Shown in pieces: positions 30,180 to 40,123 of a stretch of 45,107 nt of DNA; the stretch's first letter is position 1, and each line of letters opens with the position of its first letter. The stretch comes from an uncultured Bacilli bacterium. GTDB taxonomy: Bacteria > Bacillota_I > Bacilli_A > RF39 > UBA660. Under the pieces are notes generated by a model. It did no database searches, was not told where the DNA came from, and saw only the letters and a program-made list of their open reading frames with translations. The position numbers were made by a program, and so were the translations under genes. The stretch is from contig CANROB010000012.1 in assembly GCA_947632115.1 (NCBI GenBank), positions 1-45,107 on the forward strand, read 5' to 3'.

Positions 30180-31559
30180 ATGAAACTAGACTTAAAAGAC
30201 CTTTTTATAGAAAAAGAAAAATATATCAATCAAGAAGTAACGGTTCAAGGATGGATTAGAAATCATCGTAAACAAAAAGAATTTGGTTTTATCGATTTTA
30301 GTGATGGAACGGATTTTCGTCATTTACAAATTGTCTATGATAATACCTTAGCGAACTTTGAAGAAATTTCAAAATTACATGTGGGAAGTGCGATTACGGC
30401 AACCGGTAAGCTTATTTCCTCTCCTAAAGAAGGACAAGAAGTAGAACTTCAACTTTCTTCTCTTATCTTAGAGGGAGATGCTCCCGAAGATTATCCTATT
30501 CAACCAAAAAGACATACGAGAGAATTTTTAAGAGAATGTGCGTATTTACGTCCTAGAACGAATTTGTTTCAAGCTACTTTTCGGGTTCGTAGTGTAGCGG
30601 CACAGGCCATTCATACCTATTTTCAAGACCGTGGCTATGTCTATTTCCATGCTCCCTTAATTACCGCTAGTGACTGTGAGGGAGCAGGAGAGATGTTTCA
30701 AGTAACAACACTAGATTTAGATAAAGTTGCTTCTAGTGGAAAGGTAGATTATGAGAAAGATTTCTTTGGTAAGAGGGCAGCTCTTACGGTATCTGGACAA
30801 TTACAAGCAGAGACTTTTGCCTTAGCTTATAAGAAAACATATACGTTTGGGCCAACGTTTCGGGCTGAGAATTCTAACACGAAAACCCATGCTTCCGAAT
30901 TTTGGATGATTGAACCAGAAATCGCTTTCTGTGATTTAGAGGAAGATATGAATATCATGGAAGATATGCTTAAATATATCGTCTCTTACGTCCTAGAACA
31001 CTGCCCATTAGAAATTGATTTCTTTGATCAATTTGTGGAAAAAGGATTAAAGGAAAAACTAACGACTTTAGTACAAAGTCATTTTACAAGAATTGATCAT
31101 GAAGAAGTCATTAAAATTTTAAAAGAAGCACCTGTTAAGTGGGAATTTCCTCCAGAATATGGCGAAGATATTGCCAAAGAGCATGAAAAATATATTACGG
31201 AGTATTTCCACGGACCAGTATTTATTAAAAACTGGCCAAAAGATATTAAGGCTTTCTATATGAAACAAAATTCGGATGGTAAAACGGTTGCGGCAGTAGA
31301 CCTTGAGGTACCAGGAGCAGGAGAACTTATGGGTGGTTCCCAAAGAGAAGAGTCTTATGAGAAATTAAGAAGTAGAATGCAAGAGTTAGATATGTCAGAA
31401 GAGGGCCTTGAATGGTATTTAAATCTTAGAAAATATGGTGGATGTGTCCATTCTGGCTTTGGTATGGGATTTGAAAGATTACTCATCTATCTTACGGGTG
31501 TAGATAATATCCGGGATGTCATTCCTTATCCAAGAACACCAAACAATTGTGAATTTTAA
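30180..31559 (+). CDS. asnS: Asparaginyl-tRNA synthetase
   Basis: 459 aa class II synthetase. The N-terminal OB-fold anticodon-binding domain (VTVQGWIRNHRKQKEFGFIDF, about 17-100) is followed by the catalytic core. Motif 2 is FGPTFRAENSNTKTHASEFWMIEPE (about 223-247) and motif 3 is GFGMGFERLLIYLTGVDNIRDVIPYPR. The ending PRTPNNCEF is typical of AsnRS and separates it from AspRS. It charges tRNA-Asn directly, so GatCAB is not needed for Asn. It starts two bases after gatB, and the GAAATGGATAAGAGG end of gatB supplies the ribosome site. Confidence 0.95.
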   Translation: MKLDLKDLFIEKEKYINQEVTVQGWIRNHRKQKEFGFIDFSDGTDFRHLQIVYDNTLANFEEISKLHVGSAITATGKLISSPKEGQEVELQLSSLILEGDAPEDYPIQPKRHTREFLRECAYLRPRTNLFQATFRVRSVAAQAIHTYFQDRGYVYFHAPLITASDCEGAGEMFQVTTLDLDKVASSGKVDYEKDFFGKRAALTVSGQLQAETFALAYKKTYTFGPTFRAENSNTKTHASEFWMIEPEIAFCDLEEDMNIMEDMLKYIVSYVLEHCPLEIDFFDQFVEKGLKEKLTTLVQSHFTRIDHEEVIKILKEAPVKWEFPPEYGEDIAKEHEKYITEYFHGPVFIKNWPKDIKAFYMKQNSDGKTVAAVDLEVPGAGELMGGSQREESYEKLRSRMQELDMSEEGLEWYLNLRKYGGCVHSGFGMGFERLLIYLTGVDNIRDVIPYPRTPNNCEF

Positions 31560-31572
31560 AAAAGGTGATGAG

Positions 31573-33315
31573 ATGAATAAGAAATATAGAACGATTTACT
31601 GTGGTGATGTTACAGAAAGCGAGGTTTCTAACGAGGTTAGAATCGCAGGATGGGTAGAAAATATTCGGGATCACGGTGGCGTTATCTTTGTTGATATTCG
31701 TGATGAAACAGGAACAGTCCAAATTGTAAGCAATGAGGATACTATGTTTCTTCATCTTACGAAAGAATCTTCAATTACCGTACTGGGAACAGTACGAAAA
31801 AGAGAGGAAGAGGATTATAACCCAAGATTAAAAACAGGAACGGTAGAAATTTTAGTTACTTCGCTAGAAGTACTAGGGCATGCTCCTTCCGTTTTACCTT
31901 TTGAGGTTATGACCTCGCCTAATGTCTCTGAGGATGTGCGATTAAAATACCGCTACTTAGATCTTCGAAATGAAAAAGTCCATAGTAATATCAAGTTAAG
32001 AAGTGAACTTTTAAAATATTTAAGAGGAAAAATGGATAGTTTAGGGTTTACGGAAATAGAGACTCCTATTATTACGGCTTCTAGTCCAGAAGGAGCGAGA
32101 GATTTCGTCATTCCTTCTCGTAAATTTCCGGGAAAATTCTATGCGCTTCCACAAGCTCCTCAAGTATATAAAGAACTTTTAATGGTTAGTGGATTTGATA
32201 AATACTATCAAATTGCACCTTGTTTTCGAGATGAGGATTGCCGAAGTGATCGAACGCTAGAATTTTATCAATTAGACTTTGAAATGGCATTTGTTGAGGA
32301 AGAAGATGTCTACCAAGTAGGAGAAGAAATTTTCTATGATACTTTTACGCATTTTAGTAATCGTAAAGTTAGTCCAAGACCTTTTAGAAGAATTTCTTAT
32401 CAAGAAGCTATGTTGAAGTATGGAACAGATAAACCGGATTTACGAAACCCTTTAGAGATTATAGATGTGAGTGATATTTTTAGCAATAGTGATTTTAAGC
32501 CGTTTCGTGGCTCTTGTGTTCGCGCTATTACTGTTTGTGATATTGCTTATAAACCAAATAGTTGGTTTAATGAAATCGTGGATTATGCAAAATCTATCGA
32601 TATGCCAGGAATTGGCTATTTAAGTGTTTTTGATAGGGATACTTTTAAAGGACCAATTGATAAATTTTTAACCCTAGAAGACCGTCAAAAATTAATAGAG
32701 CGTGCTTCTTTAAAAGAGGGAAGTGTCATTTTCTTCATTGCCGATAAACAAGAAAAAATGGCGGCAAAACAAGCAGGCATGATTCGGACCTTTTTAGGAC
32801 AAAAATTAGGTCTAATAGATCCTAATTCCTATGAGTTTTGTATTATCAATGATTTCCCAATGTTTGAATATGATGAGGAAACGAAGAAATTTGATTTTTG
32901 CCATAATCCCTTTAGTATGCCAAAAGGTGGTTTAAAAGCCTTAGAAGAAGAGGATATTTCATCCATTCTAGCTTATCAATATGATTTTGTTTGTAATGGA
33001 TATGAGATGGCAAGTGGGGCCGTTCGTAATCACGATATTGCTTCTTTAAAGAAAGCTTTCTCTTTAGTGGGATATGAAGATACTATTGTGGAAGAAAAGT
33101 TTCGGTCTTTATACCATGCTTTTCAATATGGTGTTCCCCCTCATGCTGGAATGGCTCCTGGTATTGATAGAATGTTAATGCTTTTAAGAGATGAAAAAAA
33201 TTTAAGAGAGGTACAGGCTTTCCCAATGAGCGTTAGTGGTCAAGATGCTTTAATGGGATGCCCTAGTGAACTTACGGAACAACAATTACGAGAAGTTCAC
33301 ATCAAGGTAAGATAA
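31573..33315 (+). CDS. aspS: Aspartyl-tRNA synthetase, bacterial type
   Basis: 580 aa. The start is ATG 31573, with AAGGTGATGAG before it; the longer frame begins inside asnS and lacks a ribosome site. The OB-fold anticodon domain covers residues 1-105. The class II core has FRDEDCRSDRTLEFYQLDFEM as motif 2. The bacterial GAD insertion domain is at about 280-400. Motif 3 is PGIDRMLMLLRDEKNLREVQAFP. The bacterial length and GAD domain suggest an enzyme that charges tRNA-Asp. Whether it also misacylates tRNA-Asn cannot be told by eye. It lies 13 bp after asnS. Confidence 0.95.
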   Translation: MNKKYRTIYCGDVTESEVSNEVRIAGWVENIRDHGGVIFVDIRDETGTVQIVSNEDTMFLHLTKESSITVLGTVRKREEEDYNPRLKTGTVEILVTSLEVLGHAPSVLPFEVMTSPNVSEDVRLKYRYLDLRNEKVHSNIKLRSELLKYLRGKMDSLGFTEIETPIITASSPEGARDFVIPSRKFPGKFYALPQAPQVYKELLMVSGFDKYYQIAPCFRDEDCRSDRTLEFYQLDFEMAFVEEEDVYQVGEEIFYDTFTHFSNRKVSPRPFRRISYQEAMLKYGTDKPDLRNPLEIIDVSDIFSNSDFKPFRGSCVRAITVCDIAYKPNSWFNEIVDYAKSIDMPGIGYLSVFDRDTFKGPIDKFLTLEDRQKLIERASLKEGSVIFFIADKQEKMAAKQAGMIRTFLGQKLGLIDPNSYEFCIINDFPMFEYDEETKKFDFCHNPFSMPKGGLKALEEEDISSILAYQYDFVCNGYEMASGAVRNHDIASLKKAFSLVGYEDTIVEEKFRSLYHAFQYGVPPHAGMAPGIDRMLMLLRDEKNLREVQAFPMSVSGQDALMGCPSELTEQQLREVHIKVR

Positions 33316-33695
33316 TGAAAAAGAAAGAATATTTAGAAAAATTAGATTCCCTAGGATTTGATAAAAAAGATTACTGTATTATTTCTGGTGGCGTTATGAT
33401 GATGTATGGCCTACGGGAAGAAACGGAAGATATCGATTTAAAAATTACCGATGAACTTTATCTAGAACTAGCGAATCAAAATCTTTTAAAGAAAAGTCCT
33501 AAGATGGAAAATCTCTATGAATATGGTGAATTTACGGAATTAAAAGTAGGGGGATTTACCCGCGAAAACATTCATTTCATAGATGGATATCCTGTGGAAT
33601 CTTTAGAAGAACAACTCCGTTGGAAAAAAGAGAATCATCGAAAAAAAGATGAATATGATATCTCTTTAATAGAAGAGTATTTAAAAAAGCACTAA
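33315..33695 (+). CDS. Small nucleotidyltransferase-fold protein
   Basis: 126 aa. The segment IISGGVMMMYGLREETEDIDLKI has the GG...R.T.DIDL pattern of minimal nucleotidyltransferases (AbiEii/MNT-like), with Asp39 and Asp41 as metal ligands. A second acidic residue at the end of strand 3 (ELKVGGFTRENIHFIDG) may complete the site. It overlaps aspS by one base (TAATG), so it is translationally coupled to the tRNA-charging operon and ends in a terminator. Such domains may modify RNA, proteins or small molecules; coupling to aspS makes a role on tRNA worth considering. It could also be a solo toxin-like or inactive form. No antitoxin partner gene is adjacent. Confidence 0.7.
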   Translation: MKKKEYLEKLDSLGFDKKDYCIISGGVMMMYGLREETEDIDLKITDELYLELANQNLLKKSPKMENLYEYGEFTELKVGGFTRENIHFIDGYPVESLEEQLRWKKENHRKKDEYDISLIEEYLKKH

Positions 33696-33708
33696 ATGTG
33701 CTTTTTTT
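33683..33708 (+). terminator. Intrinsic terminator of the T-box operon
   Basis: AAAAAGCAC and GTGCTTTTT pair around a 5-base loop, with a T run. It overlaps the stop codon. Confidence 0.88.
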
Positions 33709-33731
33709 GGTATTATTAAAATTTTCTATTT

Positions 33732-35525
33732 TTATTCTACCGTTACCGATTTTGCTAAATTTCTTGGTTTATCGATATCGCAACCTCTTAGTCTAGCAAC
33801 CTCATAAGCAAGCAATTGAAGAGGAATAATGGCAAGAATAGGTTCTAATAAAGCGTGTGTGTGAGGAAGTAGAATAAGATCATCTACTTTATCTATTTCT
33901 TCCTTACTAATCAGAATAATTCTAGCGCCTCGAGCGGCCGTTTCTTCTAAATTACTTATCGTTTTTTCTTTAATCGAAGAATCGGTAATAACACCGATAA
34001 CAGGCGTGTTTTCCTCAATAAGAGAAATGGTACCATGTTTTAATTCTCCTGCTGGGTAGGCAACACTATTGATATAAGAAATTTCCTTTAATTTTAAGGC
34101 TCCTTCCATACTAATCGCATAGTCTATTTTTCTTCCAAGATAGAAAATATCATGGTGATGATAAATGCTAGTAGCCATTTTTTGATATTGTGGATTATGA
34201 ATTAAGTCTTCCATCTGTTTTGGAAGTAAGTTTATTTTCTCATTTATGGTTTCTAACTCTTCTTCTTTTATCGTGTTATGAAGAAGCGCTAATTTCAAGG
34301 TAAGAAGAGAAAGAAGAGCGAGTTGTGCAGAATAGGCTTTGGTGGTTGCAACAGCAATTTCACAACCTGCTTTTGTGTAGAGAACTTTAGATGCTTCTCT
34401 AGCAATCGAAGAACCAACAACATTTACAATGGCAAGGGTATCCATACCCGCCTCTTTAGCCTTCCTTAAAGAAGCGAGAGTATCAGCAGTTTCTCCTGAT
34501 TGGGAGATTAAAATCACTAACGTTTTAGCGTGATAAAATACTTTTTGATAGCGATACTCTGAGGCAACAAAAACGGTAACAGGAATATTAGCAATCTCTT
34601 CCATGAGAGATTTAGAAACGAGTCCTGCATGGTAGGCACTTCCACAAGCAACAATATGAATGTCTTCATAGGATTGTAGATCTGGTAAGTTTTTATGAAG
34701 GGAATCTTTTGTTCCATCAAAATAAAAACGAATGGTTTCTTGAATGACTTTTGGTTGCTCATAGATTTCTTTTAGCATGAAATGGGGAAATCCCCCTTTT
34801 TGAGAAGTTTCTAGATTCCCTTCAAATATTTGTTTTGGTCGAGTAATCTCTCTTCCTTCATGGTAAAAAGTAAGAGAGTCCTCCTTTAAAACGGCAATAT
34901 CATCATCTTCTAGTAAGTAGTATTCATTGGTATATTCTAATATTGCTGGAATATCAGAAGCGATAAATTTCTCATTCTCTTTGGTAGCGATGATAAGAGG
35001 ACTTGCATGACGCATCGCATAAATGGTACTAGTATCATCACTACATAAGATTCCAAAGGCATAGCTACCTTTTAGTAGGGTAGTTGCTTTTTCTAATACT
35101 TTTAAAACATTTTTTTCATCACGATAAAGAAAATCAAAAAGAGCACAGGCAACCTCTGTATCGGTATCTGATTTCATGGTATAACCATTTTTTTCTAACA
35201 TTTGTTTTAATTCTTGATAGTTTTCAATAATACCATTATGGACAATCGTAAATTTTCCTGCTTGATGAGGGTGAGCGTTTCTTTCATTTGCTTCTCCATG
35301 TGTTGCCCATCTTGTATGACCTATACCAATTGTTGGATGATCTACCAAAGAAAGAGCGGACTTCAAATTTTCGATTCGTCCTTCTTTTTTGATGATTTTG
35401 ATTTGGTTATCTAGAACATAGGCGACTCCAGCAGAATCATATCCTCGGTATTCTAAGGAAGTTAATCCTGTTATAATTTTGGTTAGAGCATTTTCATGAC
35501 CTATATAGCCAACAATTCCACACAT
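33732..35525 (-). CDS. glmS: Glutamine--fructose-6-phosphate aminotransferase (isomerising)
   Basis: 597 aa, standard length. It makes glucosamine-6-phosphate for the wall. The start is set at 35525 because the protein must begin MCGIVGYIG, where Cys2 (Cys1 after processing) is the glutaminase nucleophile. The glutaminase domain (1-235) has RGYDSAGVA, GIGHTRWATHG and NAHPH. Two SIS domains follow (about 280-420 and 450-590), with CGSAYHAG, SQSGETADT, AYPAGELKHG and KPRNLAKSVTVE. AAGGATA lies 7 bases before the start and a minus-strand TATAAT at 35554-35559. No glmS ribozyme is seen in the short leader (about 20 nt), so that control is absent here. Confidence 0.95.
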   Translation of the reverse strand: MCGIVGYIGHENALTKIITGLTSLEYRGYDSAGVAYVLDNQIKIIKKEGRIENLKSALSLVDHPTIGIGHTRWATHGEANERNAHPHQAGKFTIVHNGIIENYQELKQMLEKNGYTMKSDTDTEVACALFDFLYRDEKNVLKVLEKATTLLKGSYAFGILCSDDTSTIYAMRHASPLIIATKENEKFIASDIPAILEYTNEYYLLEDDDIAVLKEDSLTFYHEGREITRPKQIFEGNLETSQKGGFPHFMLKEIYEQPKVIQETIRFYFDGTKDSLHKNLPDLQSYEDIHIVACGSAYHAGLVSKSLMEEIANIPVTVFVASEYRYQKVFYHAKTLVILISQSGETADTLASLRKAKEAGMDTLAIVNVVGSSIAREASKVLYTKAGCEIAVATTKAYSAQLALLSLLTLKLALLHNTIKEEELETINEKINLLPKQMEDLIHNPQYQKMATSIYHHHDIFYLGRKIDYAISMEGALKLKEISYINSVAYPAGELKHGTISLIEENTPVIGVITDSSIKEKTISNLEETAARGARIILISKEEIDKVDDLILLPHTHALLEPILAIIPLQLLAYEVARLRGCDIDKPRNLAKSVTVE

Positions 35526-35624
35526 AAAATTATCCTTTCTATGTTTTTTCTTTATTATACAAGAACTTGCTTCAAAATAAAAGGAAATCAAGAAAAAAAC
35601 AATAATAATTTCCTAGGAGGTAGT

Positions 35625-36239
35625 ATGAAGAAAATATCAAAAATCATTATAACAGTTGTTATTTTTCTTTTTCTTTTAAGTGCTTGTTATCATAAAGAAG
35701 AAACACCTGTCATAACAGAAGAAGTAGAAGAAAAAGAAGAACAAGAGGAAGAGATTTATCTAGTAGATATTAAAGGATCGGTTTCAAAACCTGGCGTTTA
35801 TGAAGTAAAAAAGGGTTCTAGAGTGATGGACGTCATTGAAAAAGCCGGAGGATTAAAGAAAGACGCGAATACGGATTTTCTCAATTTGAGTAAAAAGGTA
35901 GAGGATGGAGAGATTCTATGGGTTTATACAGATAAAGAAATAAAAACGTTAATAGGGAATACCCCAACAATCCAATATGTCCAAGAAGCATGTCATTGCC
36001 CTGATGTTCAAAATTCTGCTTGTGTTTCTAAAGAGACGAATAACGCTAATACTAAAGTCAATATTAATACCGCTTCTTTAGAAGAATTAATGACACTATC
36101 AGGAATAGGAGAAGCAAAAGCTAAATCCATTATTACTTATCGACAAAAGACGAAATTTCAAAAAATTGAAGATATCAAAAATGTTTCTGGGATAGGGGAT
36201 AGTGTTTATGAAAAAATTAAAGATGCTATCACGGTCTAA
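35625..36239 (+). CDS. comEA: ComEA-like DNA-binding protein, lipoprotein form
   Basis: 204 aa. It binds incoming double-stranded DNA at the cell surface during transformation. The N-terminal signal ends LLSAC, a lipobox with Cys21, so it appears lipid-anchored where the Bacillus protein has a membrane helix. An acidic Glu linker (about 29-46) leads to an SLBB domain (IYLVDIKGSVSKPGVYEVKKG, about 48-110), a Cys-containing linker (ACHCPDVQNSACVS), and the helix-hairpin-helix pair (VNINTASLEELMTLSGIGEAKAKSIITYR, KNVSGIGDSVYEKIKDAI). The ATG at 35625 has AGGAGG 4 bases upstream. It overlaps comEC by about 38 bp. Confidence 0.9.
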   Translation: MKKISKIIITVVIFLFLLSACYHKEETPVITEEVEEKEEQEEEIYLVDIKGSVSKPGVYEVKKGSRVMDVIEKAGGLKKDANTDFLNLSKKVEDGEILWVYTDKEIKTLIGNTPTIQYVQEACHCPDVQNSACVSKETNNANTKVNINTASLEELMTLSGIGEAKAKSIITYRQKTKFQKIEDIKNVSGIGDSVYEKIKDAITV

Positions 36240-38202
36240 TCTCTTTGTTCTATTTTTTCTTACTATTACTGTATGCATTTGTTACTATCGATATCAACAA
36301 CCATTAGGGGATGAAGCTGTTTTATCTTCTTCTACAGTAGAAGGTGTTTTAAAAAATCAAAAGAAAAAGAAAGATTTTATAGAACTTACGATTGGCTCGG
36401 TATTGATTTATACAGATACTCCCTTTTCTTTAGGAGATACCCTTACTTGTCAAGGAAAAATAGAATATCCCGATTCTAAGACGAATTTTTATTTATTTGA
36501 TTATCAAAAGTATTTAGCTAGTAAAAAAATTTATTATATTATGAATGGAGACTGTACTAGGAAGAAAAAGAATTCTTCTTTTTGGTATGGCGTTAAAAAT
36601 CAAATCATTCAAGTGATTGAAAAAAGAAAAAGTAGCCGCTATTTAAAGACCTTTTTATTGGGGAGTACAGAAGAAATAGAAGATTCAGTTTTAACAAGTT
36701 ATCAAAAAAATGGAATTAGTCATTTATTTGCTGTTTCGGGTATGCATATTCAATTTTTCTTTTTGCTTTTCTCTTTTTTTCCCAAGAAAAAAAAGAAGAG
36801 GGTTTTCCTTTTTCTCTTTCTTTTTTTCTATGCCTTTTTAGTTTCTTTTACCCCTTCTTTTTTAAGGGCTTGGTTATTTCCTTTTTTTAGCCAGTTAGGC
36901 GAAAAATTAAGATTTTCCAAAAAGCAGAGTTTTCTTCTTTTCACTTCTCTTTTTCTTCTTATCAATCCTTATTATTTTTATCATACAGGGTTTCTTTATA
37001 GTTTTATCATTGGCTTTTTTTTACTTTTTTGGCAAAAAGAAATGGTTTTTCAAAAGCATTCCTTGTTTTTCCTTTCTCTTTTATGTTTTTTTGCTAGTCT
37101 TCCTATTCAAATTAATACAAATTTTTCGGTATCTTTATTAGGGATAATTTTTAATCTTGTTTTTGTCCCTTTGGTAAGTGGCTTATTATTTCCGCTTTCT
37201 TTTTTGGCTTTCCTTTTTCCTTGGGTAGATTCTTTTTATCATATCCTTATGACTATTTTAGAAAATAGTAGCCTTTTTTTAGCACATTATTCTCCTAATT
37301 ATGTATTTCCCTATATTCCTCTTTGGGGAGTTATTTGTTATTTTGCATATTTTCTTTTTTTGTTGCACAAAATAAAAAAGAAAGAATATAAATATATTGT
37401 AGTTTTCCTTTTCCTTCTGCTATTATTTAGGGTAAGACCTTTTCTTAACAAAGCAGGAGAAGTAGTCATGTTAGATGTAGGTCAGGGAGATAGTATTCTT
37501 CTTTTATATCCTTATCAGAAAATATCGATTTTGGTAGATACAGGGGGAACGAAAAACGAGGGAAAAATCGCTTCACGAATATTAGTTCCAACGTTACATG
37601 CCTATGGAATTTCTAAGTTAGATTTTTTAGTTTTGACACATGGGGATCAAGATCATATGGGAGATGCTATTTCGCTTTTAAAAAGTATTCCTGTGAAACA
37701 GGTACTTCTAAATAGTGGTACGAAAACAAAGTTAGAAGAAGTTCTTTTATCCTATATGAGAGAAAAGAAAATAGCGTATCGACAAATCTCAAAGGGAACG
37801 GTTTCTTATCGTGGAGAGACTCTTTCTTTTCTCAATTCCCAAAAAGAAGAGGAAAATGAAGATAGTTTAGTTCTTCTTGTTAAAATGAGGAATCATCCGA
37901 TTCTTTTGATGGGAGATAGTGGCTTTCAAGTAGAGCAAGAACTTTTAGAGGAAGGAAATCTTTTAAAAGTAGATCTTTTAAAAGTAGGACATCATGGGTC
38001 TAAATATAGTACTAGCATCGATTTTCTAAAGAAAATTCAGCCTAAAATATGTATGATATCAGCAGGTGTTCATAATCGATATTCTCATCCACATGAAGAA
38101 ACTTTGAATCGTTTGCAATCTTGTGACACCTATGTAACAAGCAAAGGAGGAGCCATTAAGGTGAGGTTAAATTCTTCCTTGCTTGTTCAAAGGGTACGCT
38201 AA
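36202..38202 (+). CDS. comEC: ComEC/Rec2 DNA-uptake channel
   Basis: 666 aa polytopic membrane protein that passes single-stranded DNA into the cytoplasm. The N-terminal helix (about 13-29) is followed by an extracellular OB-like domain (VEGVLKNQKKKKDFIELTIGSV, about 45-125). The competence core has FAVSGMHIQFFFLLF and roughly eight Phe-rich helices (about 175-400). The metallo-beta-lactamase domain starts VVMLDVGQGDSILL (about 415), with THGDQDHMG, MGDSG and GHHGSKYS. The Asp and His of the nuclease-like site are present. The start may be 36202 or ATG 36208; it lies inside comEA, so translation is coupled. It is shorter than Bacillus ComEC but has all domains. Confidence 0.92.
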   Translation: MFMKKLKMLSRSNLFVLFFLTITVCICYYRYQQPLGDEAVLSSSTVEGVLKNQKKKKDFIELTIGSVLIYTDTPFSLGDTLTCQGKIEYPDSKTNFYLFDYQKYLASKKIYYIMNGDCTRKKKNSSFWYGVKNQIIQVIEKRKSSRYLKTFLLGSTEEIEDSVLTSYQKNGISHLFAVSGMHIQFFFLLFSFFPKKKKKRVFLFLFLFFYAFLVSFTPSFLRAWLFPFFSQLGEKLRFSKKQSFLLFTSLFLLINPYYFYHTGFLYSFIIGFFLLFWQKEMVFQKHSLFFLSLLCFFASLPIQINTNFSVSLLGIIFNLVFVPLVSGLLFPLSFLAFLFPWVDSFYHILMTILENSSLFLAHYSPNYVFPYIPLWGVICYFAYFLFLLHKIKKKEYKYIVVFLFLLLLFRVRPFLNKAGEVVMLDVGQGDSILLLYPYQKISILVDTGGTKNEGKIASRILVPTLHAYGISKLDFLVLTHGDQDHMGDAISLLKSIPVKQVLLNSGTKTKLEEVLLSYMREKKIAYRQISKGTVSYRGETLSFLNSQKEEENEDSLVLLVKMRNHPILLMGDSGFQVEQELLEEGNLLKVDLLKVGHHGSKYSTSIDFLKKIQPKICMISAGVHNRYSHPHEETLNRLQSCDTYVTSKGGAIKVRLNSSLLVQRVR

Positions 38203-38225
38203 CGCTGTTAGCGTTTAATATAGAT

Positions 38226-38250
38226 GGAAAGATTTACTCTTTCCTTTTTC
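38226..38250 (+). terminator. Terminator after comEC
   Basis: GGAAAGA and TCTTTCC pair around 5 bases, then a T-rich run. A separate GC-richer stem, ACGCTAAC/GTTAGCGT (38196-38214), overlaps the end of comEC and may assist. Confidence 0.8.
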
Positions 38251-38258
38251 TTTTTTTA

Positions 38259-38267
38259 TGTTATAAT
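38259..38267 (+). promoter_or_regulatory. Extended -10 promoter of the dnaG-rpoD-trmK operon
   Basis: TG-T-TATAAT about 105 bp before dnaG. The leader holds a GGAAA/TTTCC hairpin and a second possible -10 (TATTAT, about 38334). Confidence 0.6.
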
Positions 38268-38371
38268 AACAATCATTAGCGAAAAAATTGAAAAATTTTT
38301 GTCAAAAAAAAGGAAATGGACAAGTTTCCTCGTATATTATAAATGTAGGGTTTTTTTAGGAAGTGATTGGA

Positions 38372-40123
38372 ATGCTAGATAATAGTGTTATCAATAACAT
38401 TCGAAATTCAGTGGATATCGTTGAAGTGATTTCTAGTTATGTGCCATTAACGGCACGTGGAAAGAATTATTTTGGCGTATGTCCTTTTCACGATGATCAT
38501 TCTCCTAGTATGAGTGTGTCTAAGGAAAAGCAAATTTATACTTGTTTTTCTTGTGGCGCGACAGGAAACGTTTTTAAGTTTTTACAGGACTATGAAAATA
38601 TTTCTTTTCTAGAAGCGGTTTCTAAGTGTGCTGATATAGCAGGCATTCCTCTAGAATATTCTCATCAAAAACCTAAACGAGAAGAAAAATATCAAGAATT
38701 GTTTGACATTTATGAAATTAGTCAAAAGTTTTATCAAAATAATATGAATAGTGCTCAAGCGAAAGAAGCAAAGGAATATCTTTACCATCGAAATTTAACT
38801 GATGATATCATTAAAACTTTTTCTATTGGACTTTCCCTACCAGATTCTAATTTACTTACAAAATTACTAAAAAAGAAAAACTATACTGATAAAACACTTT
38901 TAATGAGTGGATTAGTAGGAGAATCAGAAAATGGTATTGATTTATATGATCTTTATCGTAACCGAATTATGTTTCCTTTAGAGGATATTCGGGGACGAGT
39001 AATCGGTTATAATGGACGAGCCTATCATGGGGAGACAACAAATAAATATGTCAATTCGAAAGAAACTCCTATTTTTAAAAAAAGGGAAGTCCTTTATAAT
39101 TACCATCGTGCGAAAGAGACCGCGAGAACCAAAAAAGAAATTATCATTATGGAAGGACCAATGGACGTCATTCGGGCTTACACGATTGGGGTTTTAAATG
39201 TGGTAGCTAGTCTAGGAACTGCCTTTGGCAAAGAACATGCTATGCTCATTCGAAAACTTTCTAATAATGTTATTTTATGTTTTGATGGTGATGATGCCGG
39301 CTTAAAGGCTACGAAATCTGCTTTGGAAGAACTAGAAAAAGTAGGAATTGATCCTAAAATTGTTCGTCTAGAAGATGGCTTAGATCCAGATGAATATATT
39401 CAAAAATATGGTCGAGACACTTTTTTAAAGAAATTAGAAAATGCGATGAATATCGTAGAATTTAAAGAGTTTCTCCTAAAAGCTACAACGGATTTTAGTA
39501 ATCCCGTTGAACTTGCTAATTATGCTAATGCGATGATAGAAGAAATCGGAAAGATGGAAGATGAAACACTTCGGGAGATTAGTATTACGAAATTAAGTGA
39601 AGAAACCAAGCTTTCTCCCGATTTTATTCATAGTAAGATTGGCACAAAAGAAAAGAAAGTAGAACCCGTTTTAAAAAAAGAGAATAAAAAAATGACAAAA
39701 TGGGAAAAATCAGAGAGAAATTTACTTTACTATATGCTTCGAAATGGCAATGCCATTAAGATGTATGATAAGAAAATTACCCATATGCCTACCGATAAAT
39801 ATCGAAGATTGGGGTTTCAAATCAGTTCTTTCTTTCGGCAATATGGATATATTGATATAGCGGATTTACTAACGGAATTACGGGATGATGAAGAAGCTCA
39901 AGAAACGATTGGGGAATTATCTATGCTCTCTCTTAGAGAAGAGATGATTCCTGAAGAAATCGATGACTATTTAAGAAATATTAAAGAATATAATGAAAAA
40001 TTACAGATGGATAAATATCGTCATGAACTATCTAATTCGGATAATTATGATCGAAAAATTGAATTAGCGCAAAAGTTAGTGTCGTATAAAATGAGGAGTG
40101 AAGAGGATAATGGAAGAGATTAA
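38372..40123 (+). CDS. dnaG: DNA primase
   Basis: 583 aa. It makes RNA primers at the replication fork. The CHC2 zinc finger has Cys37, His40, Cys58 and Cys61 ([13 protein letters not shown] to [11 protein letters not shown]). The RNA polymerase core follows, with the TOPRIM motifs [10 protein letters not shown] (about 255) and [11 protein letters not shown] (about 302). A helical C-terminal helicase-binding region is at about 430-583. ATG 38372 was chosen because AGGAAGTGAT is well spaced before it and too close to GTG 38363. It overlaps rpoD by 14 bp, the standard macromolecular synthesis operon. Confidence 0.95.
   Translation: MLDNSVINNIRNSVDIVEVISSYVPLTARGKNYFGVCPFHDDHSPSMSVSKEKQIYTCFSCGATGNVFKFLQDYENISFLEAVSKCADIAGIPLEYSHQKPKREEKYQELFDIYEISQKFYQNNMNSAQAKEAKEYLYHRNLTDDIIKTFSIGLSLPDSNLLTKLLKKKNYTDKTLLMSGLVGESENGIDLYDLYRNRIMFPLEDIRGRVIGYNGRAYHGETTNKYVNSKETPIFKKREVLYNYHRAKETARTKKEIIIMEGPMDVIRAYTIGVLNVVASLGTAFGKEHAMLIRKLSNNVILCFDGDDAGLKATKSALEELEKVGIDPKIVRLEDGLDPDEYIQKYGRDTFLKKLENAMNIVEFKEFLLKATTDFSNPVELANYANAMIEEIGKMEDETLREISITKLSEETKLSPDFIHSKIGTKEKKVEPVLKKENKKMTKWEKSERNLLYYMLRNGNAIKMYDKKITHMPTDKYRRLGFQISSFFRQYGYIDIADLLTELRDDEEAQETIGELSMLSLREEMIPEEIDDYLRNIKEYNEKLQMDKYRHELSNSDNYDRKIELAQKLVSYKMRSEEDNGRD

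Noticed and set aside
35526..35624. glmS ribozyme
   Set aside because: The intergenic space is about 100 bp and shared with comEA; none of the ribozyme core pairing is visible.
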